Origin: Actinomycetota bacterium
Lineage (GTDB): Bacteria; Actinomycetota; Actinomycetes; S36-B12; UBA5976
Assembly (NCBI GenBank): GCA_947452755.1
Contig: CANGDT010000010.1
Location: 1 to 47,503 of the forward strand
Direction: 5' to 3'
DNA length: 47,503 nt
The notes under the pieces were generated by a model, which saw only the letters and a list, made by a program, of their open reading frames with translations, did no database searches and was not told the origin of the DNA. The position numbers were made by a program, and so were the translations under genes. Below, piece by piece: positions 36,601 through 47,503 of this stretch (the stretch's first letter is position 1; each line of letters begins with the position of its first letter).

Positions 36601-37512
36601 TTAGGAGCGCTTCTTCTTTGGCTGCTTCTTTGGCTGTTGGCGGGTCGCCTTCTCTGGCTCAACATCGTTTTGTTCTGTTGATTCAATTGGAGCTTGGCCC
36701 TTGCGAATAGCCTTTGTTTCTTGGCGTTTGAGGTACGCCTCATGAGCCGGAGTTCCCGCTTGCGGGCTATTTCGGATCACATAGAACTGCTGGCCCATTG
36801 TCCAGACGTTGGTGGTGAACCAGTAAAGCAATACACCAACAGGAAAGTTAATACCTGAAATCGCGAAGATGACAGGGAAGATGTACAGCAAAATTTTCTG
36901 CTGTTGGACCATGGGGTTGTCTGGCGCGGAGTTCTTCACGATCAGCTGGCGCTGGGTAAGGAACGTTGTCACGGTCATGAGCAGAATCAAAATTGAGGTC
37001 ACCCATAATGTCGCCGTTGGGTTTTCCGTTTCGGCACGGTGGGTGAATGTTCCATAAATTGGTGCGCCGAAGATCTTGGCGTTACGGGCTTGTTCGACAA
37101 GCTGATCTGTCATCACACCGTATGGCTTACTTGACGCAATCCCCTGAAGAACGTGGAAGAGCGCGAAGAAAATAGGCGCCTGAGCGATGATTGGTAAGCA
37201 GCTCGACAGTGGGTTTGTGCCTGTCTCTTTATAGAGAGCCTGAAGTTCCTTGGCTTGGCGTTCCCGGTCCCCTGCATGCTTCTTTTGAATTTCCTTCACC
37301 TTGGGCTGAAGGATCTGCATATTTCGCTGACTCTTGATCTGCTTTACGAATAGCGGGATCAGCATGATACGAATCAGGATTACGAGGAAGACAATTGCTA
37401 GGCCCCAGGCCCAACCACTGTCAGCAGGGAAGATGTTTGACCACAACGCGTGGAAGGTAACAAGTACCCAACTCACTGCATATTCAAGCCATGTCAACGG
37501 ATTAAGTGTCAT
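36601..37512 (-). CDS. yidC: membrane protein insertase YidC
   Basis: [78 protein letters not shown]; basic C-terminus. Confidence 0.95.
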   Translation of the reverse strand: MTLNPLTWLEYAVSWVLVTFHALWSNIFPADSGWAWGLAIVFLVILIRIMLIPLFVKQIKSQRNMQILQPKVKEIQKKHAGDRERQAKELQALYKETGTNPLSSCLPIIAQAPIFFALFHVLQGIASSKPYGVMTDQLVEQARNAKIFGAPIYGTFTHRAETENPTATLWVTSILILLMTVTTFLTQRQLIVKNSAPDNPMVQQQKILLYIFPVIFAISGINFPVGVLLYWFTTNVWTMGQQFYVIRNSPQAGTPAHEAYLKRQETKAIRKGQAPIESTEQNDVEPEKATRQQPKKQPKKKRS

Positions 37513-37886
37513 GCGGCGCTATCCTGCCTGTTCTCGTTAATTGAAATTTCAACTACTTCTTGGGTTTCGAAAATCTTGTCTTTTGAGCGAGCTGGCCAGG
37601 TGCCCACACTTGGTACTTGATCAATTCCACCGTCTGACCAGGGGTTACAACGTAAAACTCGATATCCAGTCAACACTGTTCCCTTAAAAGCTCCATGGAC
37701 AGTGATTGCTTGCGCACCATAATGCGAACACGAAGGGTAATACCGGCACACTTGGCCTAGCCGCGGGCTCAAAGTTAGTTGGTAGATGCGAATCAGGCCA
37801 ACTAAGGTCAGCACCAAAACTCGCCCAATTGTGCGGTTCCATAGTGTTTTCAAAGCCCTCAACAGCGCTAAAGCCGTGTTTTTCAT
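37509..37886 (-). CDS. yidD: membrane protein insertion efficiency factor YidD
   Basis: [61 protein letters not shown]. Confidence 0.95.
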   Translation of the reverse strand: MKNTALALLRALKTLWNRTIGRVLVLTLVGLIRIYQLTLSPRLGQVCRYYPSCSHYGAQAITVHGAFKGTVLTGYRVLRCNPWSDGGIDQVPSVGTWPARSKDKIFETQEVVEISINENRQDSAA

Positions 37887-38218
37887 ACCGCGACTGCCTT
37901 ATTTACCGCGTAATCAACGTTTTCCAGTAAATCGGCATAGGTTGCAGACCCGGCCTTGGGCAGTGCGCGCACAACTACATCGGTTCCGGCCTGGAACTTT
38001 GGCAGTTCATTAATCATGATGTGGCGCAGTCTACGAGTGGTTTGGTGGCGGACAACGGAATTGCCGACGGACTTCCCAACTGAAAAAGCCACTCGAACAT
38101 GGGTATTTGGCTGGGTTCGCACGTGCAAAACCACTAAATGTGAGGTGAACTTCTTACCAAAACGCATAGTTTCGGAGATTTCCGAGGACTTACGCAGCCG
38201 TGCCGAAGCCGGAAGCAT
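37883..38218 (-). CDS. rnpA: ribonuclease P protein component
   Basis: [26 protein letters not shown]; between rpmH and yidD, 4-bp overlap with yidD. Confidence 0.93.
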   Translation of the reverse strand: MLPASARLRKSSEISETMRFGKKFTSHLVVLHVRTQPNTHVRVAFSVGKSVGNSVVRHQTTRRLRHIMINELPKFQAGTDVVVRALPKAGSATYADLLENVDYAVNKAVAV

Positions 38219-38230
38219 TTGCGTTGGACG

Positions 38231-38368
38231 TTATGCCGAGATGCGGGCGCGGCCCTTGGCGCGGCGTGACGAAAGGATGCCACGACCAGCGCGGGTGCTC
38301 ATACGCTCGCGGAAACCGTGAGTCTTTGCGCGACGACGGTTATTTGGCTGGAAAGTACGCTTTGTCAT
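38231..38368 (-). CDS. rpmH: 50S ribosomal protein bL34
   Basis: [45 protein letters not shown]; start corrected from 38425. Confidence 0.97.
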   Translation of the reverse strand: MTKRTFQPNNRRRAKTHGFRERMSTRAGRGILSSRRAKGRARISA

Positions 38369-38554
38369 TTGGGACACTCCGAAAGAATTATTGGCGACCG
38401 ATTCGCCATCGGACATCCACGACACGAGTTCGTGAACATTCGACTAGTGCATATCGATCATGTAGCTAGCCGTATAAAGATACGCGTTAATGGCTACTTA
38501 GGTCAAACGCAGATTCTGAGCTAAAAATCCTTGCAATAACTACATAGATGTAGT

Positions 38555-38629
38555 TTGTCCACCTTGTGGATAAGAACTTGTCAGCGACTATCCACAGGCC
38601 GTAGTCTCACTAATCCAACCTGTGGACAA
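38555..38629. promoter_or_regulatory. DnaA-box cluster upstream of dnaA
   Basis: TTGTCCACC (38555), TGTGGATAA (38565, perfect reverse box), CTATCCACA (38588), TGTGGACAA (38621). Confidence 0.8.
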
Positions 38630-38642
38630 CTAGGAGAACTTC

Positions 38643-40121
38643 ATGAGCGACGCACCGGATACAAGCGCAGCCCCTGTTGATGGAGTCGACCTCAATGGTG
38701 TGTGGGCACAAGCTCTAGATTCGTTGACCGCAGGAATTCTCACACAACAACAGCGCTCGTTTGTTGCGCTCACTCGCCCACTTGGTCTCATTGGTGACAC
38801 TGCGTTAGTTGCTGCGCCAAATGCATTTACAAAAGACTTTCTTGAAGCGCGATTGAATCCAGTTCTATGTGACGCCTTAACTCAAATTCTTGGCCGGGAA
38901 ATACGTCTGGCAGTAACTGTCGATGAAAGTATCGCGCCGTACCTCGACGAAGAAGCTACCGACGATGTGGCTGACTCAACTTTTGCGAGTTCGCAAGTTG
39001 CTGAAAATCATTCCGATCCCCGACCAGCACTTCCACCACAAGGAAGTCGCGGTCCGGCGCCAGCACCGCGAACCGCAGAAGAAGGTAGTCGCCTGAACCC
39101 GAAGTACACCTTCGACACTTTCGTACCTGGTTCATCAAATCGTTTCGCACACGCGGCTGCTCGCGCAGTTGCCGAAGCGCCTGCTAAGGCTTACAACCCA
39201 CTTTTTGTTTACGGTGAATCCGGGCTTGGTAAGACTCACTTGTTGCACGCGATTGGCCACTACACCCGGACCTTGTATGCGGGCACAAAAGTTCGTTATG
39301 TGAGTAGTGAAGAATTCACTAACGAATTCATTAACTCAATTCGTGACGACAAGGCAAAAGAATTCCAACGTCGCTACCGTGATATCGACGTGCTACTTGT
39401 GGATGATATCCAGTTTCTGTCTGGCAAAGTTCAGACGCAGGAAGAGTTTTTCCATACATTCAATACGTTGTACAACGCGAATAAGCAGATTGTTGTTACT
39501 TCTGACCTTCCGCCGAAACAACTACAAGGCTTCGAAGATCGCATGAGTTCGCGATTCGAGTGGGGCCTGATGACCGACGTTCAACCACCCGACTTAGAAA
39601 CACGTATTGCAATTTTGCGAAAGAAGTCTGCTCAAGAAGGGCTCAGCACTCCCCCTGAAGTTTTGGAATTTATTGCATCGAAGATGTCAACAAATATTCG
39701 TGAACTTGAAGGTGCGCTCATTCGTATCACTGCGTTTGCGAATTTGAATCGTGCGCCAGTCGATTTGGATTTGGCCGAAGTTGTGTTGAAAGACTTGGTC
39801 ACTGACGCTGCAGGTCCGGAAATCACATCCAGTTTGATCATGGTTCAAACAGCTGCATATTTTGGTGTATCGCTCGACGATCTCACTGGCGCTAGCCGTA
39901 GCCGTGTTCTTGTGACTGCACGTCAGATTGCCATGTACTTGTGCCGCGAACTCACTGACTTGTCGCTTCCAAAGATTGGCCAGCAGTTCGGTGGTCGCGA
40001 CCATACAACAGTCATGCACGCCGATCGCAAGGTTCGCCAGTTGATTGCTGAGCGTCGCAGCTTGTACAACCAGGTTGCTGATCTCACTGCTCGTATTAAG
40101 GCTCAATCTCGTCAGGCATAG
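38643..40121 (+). CDS. dnaA: chromosomal replication initiator protein DnaA
   Basis: [57 protein letters not shown]. Confidence 0.98.
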   Translation: MSDAPDTSAAPVDGVDLNGVWAQALDSLTAGILTQQQRSFVALTRPLGLIGDTALVAAPNAFTKDFLEARLNPVLCDALTQILGREIRLAVTVDESIAPYLDEEATDDVADSTFASSQVAENHSDPRPALPPQGSRGPAPAPRTAEEGSRLNPKYTFDTFVPGSSNRFAHAAARAVAEAPAKAYNPLFVYGESGLGKTHLLHAIGHYTRTLYAGTKVRYVSSEEFTNEFINSIRDDKAKEFQRRYRDIDVLLVDDIQFLSGKVQTQEEFFHTFNTLYNANKQIVVTSDLPPKQLQGFEDRMSSRFEWGLMTDVQPPDLETRIAILRKKSAQEGLSTPPEVLEFIASKMSTNIRELEGALIRITAFANLNRAPVDLDLAEVVLKDLVTDAAGPEITSSLIMVQTAAYFGVSLDDLTGASRSRVLVTARQIAMYLCRELTDLSLPKIGQQFGGRDHTTVMHADRKVRQLIAERRSLYNQVADLTARIKAQSRQA

Positions 40122-40193
40122 CCCAAGAATTCTGATCAAGTTAAGTAATTGCACTTATGTCATATTCGAACCATGAGTGTTCAATATGCACAG

Positions 40194-40493
40194 TGTGGAC
40201 AAGTTGGGGATATCTTTCCTCAATAAATAAGGGTATTTATGCGGTTATGTGCACAAACCCTGCATAACCCTGTCCATATCCACACAGAACTGTGGATAAC
40301 TGTGGATAACTTATTGAGAGTTGCGGAATAGCTACTTTATGGGTGTTTTTTCCACTTACTTATACACAGCAAGAACCCTTGTTATTAAAGGGATTTATTG
40401 GGTTATCCACAGTATCCACACATGCTACTACGACTACTAAAGATATATCTGGCTAAGGCCATTGACCTATGAACGGGCTAAACCTATGGATAA
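40194..40493. other. oriC: origin of replication (oriC): DnaA-box cluster between dnaA and dnaN
   Basis: TGTGGACAA (40194), ATATCCACA (40276), TGTGGATAA (40291 and 40301), TTATACACA (40360), TTATCCACA (40403), GTATCCACA (40412), TATGGATAA (40485); AT-rich segment near 40218..40245. Confidence 0.92.
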
Positions 40494-40560
40494 CTTGCAG
40501 CCAGGTAATTAAATCTAGGCAGCTTGTGTCTAATCACTAGAAAGACGTCATACGCCAATG

Positions 40561-40613
40561 GCACTATAAGTTGACCGCACTACAAGTTGACCGCACTTTA
40601 AAGAGACCGCACT
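40561..40613. repeat. 16-bp-period direct repeats upstream of dnaN
   Basis: GACCGCACT at 40573, 40589 and 40605, exactly 16 bp apart; AAGTTGACCGCACT shared by the first two; GCACT at 40561 keeps the register. Confidence 0.85.
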
Positions 40614-40690
40614 GTGGCTTCGCACGGCATAACAAGATAAGTTTCAGGTCAGCACGTTGATAAAACTAAGGCACTAGAGGGTGAGTTTTC

Positions 40691-41815
40691 ATGAAGTTCC
40701 AAGTCGACCGTGATCTGATGGCTGATGCGGTGTCATGGGCTTCGCGTACTTTGCCAAGTAAATCAACACAGCCACTCTTAACTGGGTTACACATTGTTGC
40801 CTCAACTGACGGACTCACATTGTCTGGATCAGATGCAGATGTAAGTGCGCGCGCACATGTTGATGCAACTGTGATTGAAACAGGAACAGTTTTAGTACCG
40901 GGTCGACTACTCGCAGATATCACCAAGTCATTGCCAAGCTCTTCAACAATCGACATTGCAGTTGAAGGATCGCGAGCAAAAATTACCTGCGGCCGTTCCT
41001 CTTTCACAATCCCAACAATGCCAGTTGCTGAATATCCACCGTTGCCGACAATGCCAGATGCAAGCGGAACTGTTTCAGGTTCGGTACTTGCAAACGCGGT
41101 ATCACAGGTTGTCATTGCAGCATCACGCGATGAAACTCTGCCTGCTTTCACAGGAATTAAAGTCGACGTCGATGGTTCAACAATCACACTTGCTGCAACA
41201 GATCGTTATCGACTTGCTGTTCGTGAATTGCAATGGAGTCCAGCAAGTCCATCGCTTGAAACACATGCACTCGTTCCAGCGAAGTTTCTGTCTGAATCAG
41301 CAAAGTCTTTAGCAACCGGAGAGCAAGTCACTTTAGCTCTTACTGGTAATGAAAGCCTTGTTGGTATCGAAGGACAAGGACGTCAAACAACAAGCAGAAT
41401 GCTTGCCGCAGATTTTCCAAAATATCGAACACTTCTTCCAACCGAATCCACATCCATCGCACAAATTAATACACATGCATTAATTGATGCCGTGAAGCGC
41501 GTGGCCCTCGTACTAGAGCGTGAGATTCCGGTACGCGTTCAATTTACAAAAAATGAAGCAATTGTTCGTGGTGGAGGCTCTACCGGTGAACTGGCCGAAG
41601 CTGAAGCGTTTGTTGAATGTGCTCTTACTGGTGACGACATCACGATCGCGTTTAACCATCAATACCTCTTAGACGGTCTTAGTGCTATCGATGCATCAAC
41701 CGCTGTTATCTCAATGACGACAGCAATTCGCCCAGCAGTAATCACTGGTGCTGCAGATGTTGATGCAACTCCAGACGACACGTTTAAATACTTGCTTATG
41801 CCAATTCGTCAATAG
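40691..41815 (+). CDS. dnaN: DNA polymerase III subunit beta (sliding clamp)
   Basis: MKFQVDRDLMADAVSWASRTLPSKSTQPLLTGLHI; C-terminal YLLMPIRQ. Confidence 0.97.
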   Translation: MKFQVDRDLMADAVSWASRTLPSKSTQPLLTGLHIVASTDGLTLSGSDADVSARAHVDATVIETGTVLVPGRLLADITKSLPSSSTIDIAVEGSRAKITCGRSSFTIPTMPVAEYPPLPTMPDASGTVSGSVLANAVSQVVIAASRDETLPAFTGIKVDVDGSTITLAATDRYRLAVRELQWSPASPSLETHALVPAKFLSESAKSLATGEQVTLALTGNESLVGIEGQGRQTTSRMLAADFPKYRTLLPTESTSIAQINTHALIDAVKRVALVLEREIPVRVQFTKNEAIVRGGGSTGELAEAEAFVECALTGDDITIAFNHQYLLDGLSAIDASTAVISMTTAIRPAVITGAADVDATPDDTFKYLLMPIRQ

Positions 41816-41841
41816 CGTTCAAGAAACCCGAGCGTTACAGG

Positions 41842-42957
41842 ATGCGAATTACTTCACTTGTACTTAACGACTTTCGCAATCACGCACACCTGCAACTCGA
41901 ATTTTCCCCAGGAACCACCACAATCATTGGGCGAAACGGTCTAGGTAAAACAAACATTGTTGAAGCCGTGAACTACCTAGCTGTTCTTGGTAGCCACCGT
42001 GTTTCGCAGGACATCCCAATGATCAGGTCCGGCGTGCAACGCGCACAAATCGCTGCACAGATTTCGAAACATGATCGTTCGGCAACAATTGACATCACCA
42101 TTAACTCAGTGGGAACGAATCAAGTCATTCTTAATGGCAGTTCACTTACTCGCCCTAGAGATTTATTAGGTCTTGTGCACACAATTGTTTTTGCACCAGA
42201 AGATCTTGAGCTTGTTAAGGGCGACCCAAGTGCAAGACGAAAATACATTGATGACTTTAGTGTTCAACTCACTCCACGGTATGCCGGAGTTAAGCAGGAA
42301 TTTGAACGCGTTCTTAAGCAGCGAAATAGTTTGTTGAAATCAAACGGGCGCCGGGGTTTATCTGATGCTGCAAAAACCACATTAGAAACTTGGAACGAAC
42401 TTTATGTATCCGCTGCAGCAGATGTTGTTGAACAGCGACTAGCTTCACTGCAACTTCTCAGCGACTTAGTTTCTGAACACGGCCAAATGCTCAGTGGAAA
42501 TACCGAGCCATTGATTGTGGAGTACTCATCAACGTGGTTACTTGATACCAGTAAATCGCGAGAAGAAATTATTAATGATTTAAGAAACGAACTTGCGCTG
42601 CGACTGAATGATGAAGTTGAACGTGCGATGACGCTCGTTGGTCCTCACCGCGACGATCTCAAGGTGTCGTTAAGTGACATGCCGGCAAAAGGTTATGCAT
42701 CACATGGGCAGTCGTGGTCTATTGCACTTGCGATGAGGCTGGCAACATTTGATGTGTTGCGTCAGCACGACGATGATCCAATTCTTATTCTTGATGACGT
42801 GTTTGCTGAACTGGATGAAAAACGACGTGCACGTCTGGCCGGTGCTGTCACCGGGGTAGAACAAACTTTGATTACTGCCGCGGTGCAAGACGATGTACCC
42901 GCCGACCTAGACGCTGCCGTTTTGTTGTTAGAGAATGTTTCACATGGCGCTCAATAG
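41842..42957 (+). CDS. recF: DNA replication and repair protein RecF
   Basis: LVLNDFRNHAHLQLEFSPGTTTIIGRNGLGKTNIVEAVNYL; LILDDVFAELDEKRR. Confidence 0.96.
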   Translation: MRITSLVLNDFRNHAHLQLEFSPGTTTIIGRNGLGKTNIVEAVNYLAVLGSHRVSQDIPMIRSGVQRAQIAAQISKHDRSATIDITINSVGTNQVILNGSSLTRPRDLLGLVHTIVFAPEDLELVKGDPSARRKYIDDFSVQLTPRYAGVKQEFERVLKQRNSLLKSNGRRGLSDAAKTTLETWNELYVSAAADVVEQRLASLQLLSDLVSEHGQMLSGNTEPLIVEYSSTWLLDTSKSREEIINDLRNELALRLNDEVERAMTLVGPHRDDLKVSLSDMPAKGYASHGQSWSIALAMRLATFDVLRQHDDDPILILDDVFAELDEKRRARLAGAVTGVEQTLITAAVQDDVPADLDAAVLLLENVSHGAQ

Positions 42958-43456
42958 GGAACAGCAAGAATTTCTTGCCTCACTTCTTGCCCGCGCCCGC
43001 ACTCGCGTTGCAGCGGCCCCATCAGTGCGTCGCCGAAGTGTGAACTATTTCGATGAAGCCCGAAGCGGTGCTGGACCTGATGAACGCGACCCAGCGACTC
43101 TGGCGGGACTGATCAATCGATTTGTTATCAACAAAGGTTGGGACCTGAGCATCGCGGCGGGCCGACTGCGTTCAAGCTGGCCCACTTTGGTTGGCACGGA
43201 GATAGCCGACCATGTCGGAATTGAGAGTTTTGAACTCGACCCCAGCGGAAATTCTGGGGTTTTGGTCCTACGCGCGGATTCAACAGCCTGGGCAACCCAA
43301 ATTCGGCTATTACTACCCACAATTTCCGAACGCCTAGATCAGGAAATGGGCGTGGGACGGGTCAGCGAAATCAAGGTTCTTGGGCCTACCGCCCCAAGCT
43401 GGAAACATGGCTCGCGCAGCGTCCCAGGACGGGGTCCACGAGACACGTACGGGTAG
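42944..43456 (+). CDS. DUF721 (DciA-like) protein
   Basis: Between recF and gyrB; GWDLSIAAGRLRSSWPTLVGTEIADHVGIESFE...ADSTAWATQIRLL. ATG 42944 (MALNREQQ) or 42935. Confidence 0.85.
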   Translation: MALNREQQEFLASLLARARTRVAAAPSVRRRSVNYFDEARSGAGPDERDPATLAGLINRFVINKGWDLSIAAGRLRSSWPTLVGTEIADHVGIESFELDPSGNSGVLVLRADSTAWATQIRLLLPTISERLDQEMGVGRVSEIKVLGPTAPSWKHGSRSVPGRGPRDTYG

Positions 43457-43577
43457 CACCCGACCCCCTATAAGTCGCATCAACAGGGTAGGATTGGAAG
43501 CAATCCAACAGTGCAAAAAACACCGATATTTCTGTGTATTTCGCTGATATTTACACCCTCACAGGGGAGGCCAATAA

Positions 43578-45545
43578 GTGTCGTATGACGCCAGTGCGAT
43601 CCAAGTCCTAGAGGGCCTAGACGCGGTTCGTAAACGACCCGGAATGTACATCGGATCTACCGGTGAACGAGGCCTGCACCACTTGGTTTACGAAGTTGTA
43701 GATAACTCAGTTGATGAGGCTCTTGCGGGCTACTGCACCGAGATTGATGTGACGATTCTTGCTGATGGCGGCGTACGTGTTATCGATAACGGTCGCGGTA
43801 TTCCCGTGGACATTGTGCCGTCCGAAGGTAAGCCTGCTGTTGAAGTTGTTCTTACCGTCTTGCACGCGGGTGGAAAGTTTGGCGGCGGCGGCTACTCGGT
43901 TTCCGGTGGTTTGCATGGTGTGGGTGTCTCTGTCGTTAACGCGCTGTCAACAAATGTCGACGTTGAAGTTCGCCGCGATGGTGCGCTGTACAACCAGTCA
44001 TACAAATATGGTGTTCCAGTAGCACCACTTGCTAAATCAGGTAAGTCAGATGCAACAGGAACATCCGTAACGTTTTGGGCAGACGGCGAAATTTTCGAAA
44101 CTACAACTTACGATTTCGAAACACTTTCACGCCGCTTCCAGGAAATGGCGTTTCTGAATCGTGGTCTCACGCTTAACCTGACCGATGAACGTGCTGTTGT
44201 TATTCCAACGGACGACGAAGGTAATCCCACCGACGAAGCTCCAGCGCGACGATCAGTCTCGTACAAGTACGACGGTGGCATTGCGGATTTTGTTCGTCAC
44301 ATCAATTCACGAAAGTCACCCATCCACGGTGACGTCATCGAATTTTTTGCCGAAGACGAAGCACGTGGACTAAGTCTTGAAGTTGCGATGCAATGGAACG
44401 ACACATACTCAGAATCAGTTTTCACTTTCGCTAACACCATCAACACTATTGAAGGTGGAACGCACGAAGAAGGTTTCCGTGCTGCGTTGACGACCTTGGT
44501 CAACAAGTTTGCTCGCGACTGGAACATCCTGAAAGAAAAAGACACGAATCTTTCCGGTGAAGATGTGCGCGAAGGTCTCACGGCAATTGTTTCTGTGAAA
44601 CTTCGTGAGCCGCAATTTGAAGGTCAAACAAAAACAAAGCTTGGAAACACCGAAGCAAAAACTTTCGTTCAAAAAGTTGTCAATGAACAACTAGCGGAAT
44701 GGCTTGAAAAGAATCCTGCTCAAGGCAAAGACATTGCGCGTAAGTCAGTAAACGCAGCATCTGCTCGTATGGCTGCACGCAAGGCCCGTGACCTAGCCCG
44801 AAATCGCAAGGGATTGCTGGGTAGCAGTGGTTTACCCGGCAAGCTCAAGGACTGTTCAAGTAGCGAACCTGAAGAGTGCGAAGTATTTATTGTGGAAGGT
44901 GACTCGGCTGGTGGTTCAGCTGGCCAAGGCCGCGATCCTCGCATTCAAGCAATCTTGCCTATCCGTGGAAAAATTCTTAACGTAGAAAAAACTCGTCTGG
45001 ACAAAGTGCTAGCTAACACCGAAGTACAGTCTTTGATTTCTGCGTTTGGTACTGGCATCCAGGATGAATACGACATCAACAAGCTTCGGTATCACAAAGT
45101 TGTGTTGATGGCCGATGCTGACGTTGATGGTCAGCACATTCGAACACTGCTTTTAACATTCCTGTTCCGCTACATGCGACCACTTGTCGATGGTGGGTTT
45201 GTGTATCTTGCGCAACCACCGTTGTACAAAATCAAATGGTCCCGCGAGGCACCCGACTACGCATACAGCGATCGCCAGCGTGACGAAATTGTTGAGGCCG
45301 GACTAGCCGCAGGCAAGAAGCTTCGCCAAGAAGACATCCAACGCTACAAGGGCCTTGGTGAAATGAATGCCGAAGAGTTGTGGGAGACCACGATGGATCC
45401 GGCACGCCGAGTTTTGTTGCAGGTGTCCGTTGAAGATGCACTGCTCGCGGACGAAATGTTTACAACACTCATGGGCGAAGACGTAGAGAGTCGCCGTAAC
45501 TTTATTCAGCGCAACGCGCACGACGTACGTTTCTTGGACATCTAA
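43578..45545 (+). CDS. gyrB: DNA gyrase subunit B
   Basis: [73 protein letters not shown] start. Confidence 0.98.
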   Translation: MSYDASAIQVLEGLDAVRKRPGMYIGSTGERGLHHLVYEVVDNSVDEALAGYCTEIDVTILADGGVRVIDNGRGIPVDIVPSEGKPAVEVVLTVLHAGGKFGGGGYSVSGGLHGVGVSVVNALSTNVDVEVRRDGALYNQSYKYGVPVAPLAKSGKSDATGTSVTFWADGEIFETTTYDFETLSRRFQEMAFLNRGLTLNLTDERAVVIPTDDEGNPTDEAPARRSVSYKYDGGIADFVRHINSRKSPIHGDVIEFFAEDEARGLSLEVAMQWNDTYSESVFTFANTINTIEGGTHEEGFRAALTTLVNKFARDWNILKEKDTNLSGEDVREGLTAIVSVKLREPQFEGQTKTKLGNTEAKTFVQKVVNEQLAEWLEKNPAQGKDIARKSVNAASARMAARKARDLARNRKGLLGSSGLPGKLKDCSSSEPEECEVFIVEGDSAGGSAGQGRDPRIQAILPIRGKILNVEKTRLDKVLANTEVQSLISAFGTGIQDEYDINKLRYHKVVLMADADVDGQHIRTLLLTFLFRYMRPLVDGGFVYLAQPPLYKIKWSREAPDYAYSDRQRDEIVEAGLAAGKKLRQEDIQRYKGLGEMNAEELWETTMDPARRVLLQVSVEDALLADEMFTTLMGEDVESRRNFIQRNAHDVRFLDI

Positions 45546-47503
45546 TGACTGACATGCAAAACGACCATATTGAAGTTGTCGATCTCAATGTAGAGATGCA
45601 ACGCTCGTACCTCGATTACGCAATGAGCGTCATCGTGTCGCGAGCATTGCCAGATGTGCGAGATGGACTCAAGCCAGTGCATCGCCGCGTACTTTACGCA
45701 ATGTACGACGGTGGATATCGTCCAGATCGCGCGTTCAACAAGAGTGCCCGCGTTGTCGGTGAAGTGATGGGTCAGTATCACCCGCATGGTGACAGTGCAA
45801 TCTATGACACTTTGGTGCGTTTGACCCAGCGTTGGTCCTTGCGTTATCCGTTGGCTCAAGGCCAAGGAAACTTTGGTTCGCCAGGTAACGACTCACCGGC
45901 TGCCGCTCGATACACCGAAGTGCGCATGTCACCCCTGTCGATGGAAATGGTTCGAGACATTGACCAGGACACTGTCGACTTCGTCCCTAACTATGACGGC
46001 AAGAATTTAGAACCCACAGTTCTGCCAAGTCGTTTCCCTAACTTGTTGGTTAACGGTTCGTCGGGCATCGCCGTTGGTATGGCAACGAACATCCCGCCAC
46101 ACAACCTCACTGAGGTTGCTGCAGGTGTGCAGTGGGCGCTCGCAAATCCCGACGCAGCACGCGATGAACTTCTTGAAGCGTTAATGGAACGAATTTCGGG
46201 ACCTGACTTCCCAACAGGAGCGCTCATTGTTGGGCGACGAGGAATTCAGGATGCCTACCGCACCGGTCGAGGCTCAATCACGATGCGTGCGGTCACGGAA
46301 ATCACAGAAGATAAGCGCGGCCGCACAGTAATTGTGATTACTGAACTTCCTTACCAAGTTAACCCAGACAATTTGGTTGCACGTATCGCGGAGTTGCATG
46401 ACCAGGGCAAGATCACGGGCATCGCAGACATTGTTGATGAGAGTTCCTCACGCACAGGTATGCGCCTTGTCATTGTGTTGAAGCGTGACGCCGTTGCCAA
46501 GGTCGTCTTGAATAACTTGTTCAAGTACACCCAGATGCAAGACAACTTCGGTGCGAACATGCTCGCACTTGTTGATGGTGTTCCGCGCACTCTTACTTTG
46601 GATGCGTTTGTCACCAATTGGATCGCACATCAAATTGAAGTAATCCAACGTCGTACTGCGTACCGCCTGCGTATCGCCGAAGAGCGCGTACACATTTTGA
46701 TCGGTCTACTTAAAGCAATTGATCGCATCGATGACGTTATTGCATTGATTCGAGCTTCGGAATCTGCCTCAGTTGCACAGTCTGGCTTGATGACATTACT
46801 CGACATTGATGAAATTCAAGCGCAGGCAATTCTTGATATGCAGCTTCGTAAGCTCGCTGCACTCGAGCGTAATGAGTTGCAGTCCCAGCACGATAAATTG
46901 ATGGCTGAAATTGCTGACTACAAAGATATTTTGGCGAACCCAACACGCCAACGTCAGATTGTTAGTGACGAGCTAACTGAAGTCGTGAATAAATTTGGTG
47001 ATGAGCGTGTCAGCACAATCATCGCCGACGAACACGATGTGAACAACGAAGATTTGATTGCAGAAGAAGCAATCGTCGTCACACTGACTGCTGATGGTTA
47101 CGCCAAGCGCACCAAGGCTGCGCTATACCGCGCTCAACATCGCGGCGGCCGTGGCGTTAAGGGCGCAGCATTGAAGCAAGATGACGTAGTAGCGCACTTC
47201 TTCGTCACCACTACGCATCATTGGATTCTGTTCTTCACCAGCAAGGGACGAGTATTCCGCGTCAAGGGTTACGAACTACCTGATGCCGGCCGAGATGCAC
47301 GTGGACAACACGTCGCAAACTTGCTGCAACTGGGTCCCGACGAATCGGTAACCCAGGTGCTTGACCTGCGCGACTACGAGCAATCGCCTTACCTGGTTCT
47401 AGCTACAAAGAATGGCGTGGTGAAGAAGACTCGCTTAACTGAATATGATTCACCGCGAAGCACCGGACTCATTGCAATCAATTTACGTGACGACGATTCA
47501 CTA
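45545..47503 (+). CDS. gyrA: DNA gyrase subunit A (partial, runs off the right edge)
   Basis: ATG at 45545 overlaps the gyrB stop (TAATG); [53 protein letters not shown]; open to the window end. Confidence 0.97.
   Translation, partial: MTDMQNDHIEVVDLNVEMQRSYLDYAMSVIVSRALPDVRDGLKPVHRRVLYAMYDGGYRPDRAFNKSARVVGEVMGQYHPHGDSAIYDTLVRLTQRWSLRYPLAQGQGNFGSPGNDSPAAARYTEVRMSPLSMEMVRDIDQDTVDFVPNYDGKNLEPTVLPSRFPNLLVNGSSGIAVGMATNIPPHNLTEVAAGVQWALANPDAARDELLEALMERISGPDFPTGALIVGRRGIQDAYRTGRGSITMRAVTEITEDKRGRTVIVITELPYQVNPDNLVARIAELHDQGKITGIADIVDESSSRTGMRLVIVLKRDAVAKVVLNNLFKYTQMQDNFGANMLALVDGVPRTLTLDAFVTNWIAHQIEVIQRRTAYRLRIAEERVHILIGLLKAIDRIDDVIALIRASESASVAQSGLMTLLDIDEIQAQAILDMQLRKLAALERNELQSQHDKLMAEIADYKDILANPTRQRQIVSDELTEVVNKFGDERVSTIIADEHDVNNEDLIAEEAIVVTLTADGYAKRTKAALYRAQHRGGRGVKGAALKQDDVVAHFFVTTTHHWILFFTSKGRVFRVKGYELPDAGRDARGQHVANLLQLGPDESVTQVLDLRDYEQSPYLVLATKNGVVKKTRLTEYDSPRSTGLIAINLRDDDSL

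Noticed and set aside
39687-40154. 155-aa minus-strand ORF antisense to dnaA
   Set aside because: dnaA is unambiguous here; no recognisable motif in the antisense frame.
40666-41187. 173-aa minus-strand ORF antisense to dnaN
   Set aside because: Shadow of dnaN with Ser/Thr/Val-rich composition; no supporting signal.
42935-42950. ATGTTTCACATGGCG at the DUF721 start as a fourth parS
   Set aside because: Only the left half (TGTTTCAC) matches; the right half lacks GTGAAACA. The resemblance to MFHVK is probably chance.
1-47503. Mobile elements, prophage, toxin-antitoxin or defence genes
   Set aside because: Every longer ORF fits conserved core families; no transposase, integrase, restriction or phage motif was seen.

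Overview
This 47.5-kb window looks like the replication-origin neighbourhood of a moderate-GC actinobacterial chromosome. From left to right it holds: a partial phosphohexomutase; a GH16 glycosidase, an isochorismatase-family hydrolase and a DUF6629-like membrane protein; tRNA-Leu(CAG); the fhaA-fhaB-pstP-rodA-pbpA-pknB cell-wall signalling cluster; trpG/pabA, a DUF881 protein, crgA, a rhomboid protease and ppiA; rpsF-ssb-rpsR-rplI; nfo, a femX-like gene and an Alr-like gene; a PBP1-type ponA, a DUF5318-like gene, a padR-like regulator and ino1; an MFS transporter, cca, DUF6049, murJ, a pseudokinase, trxB, trxA and a cwlM-like gene; parB-parA-rsmG-jag-yidC-yidD-rnpA-rpmH; then dnaA, oriC, dnaN, recF, DUF721, gyrB and partial gyrA. 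Most of it is conserved actinobacterial core gene content. The parts worth a second look are: (i) three 48-bp-period palindromic repeats ending in a perfect 28-bp palindrome over the DUF881 stop codon; (ii) a MurJ-linked pseudokinase and a CwlM-like protein that has lost its zinc-ligand histidines; (iii) parS sites that double as start codons of parA and rsmG, plus a third in parB; (iv) a 16-bp iteron-like array between oriC and dnaN; (v) an rpsF leader that may sequester its ribosome-binding site; and (vi) a perfect CRP/GlxR-like half-site pair stranded between convergent genes. No CRISPR array, transposase, prophage or clearly new multi-gene system was found. All family assignments come from reading motifs and gene order, with no database search.
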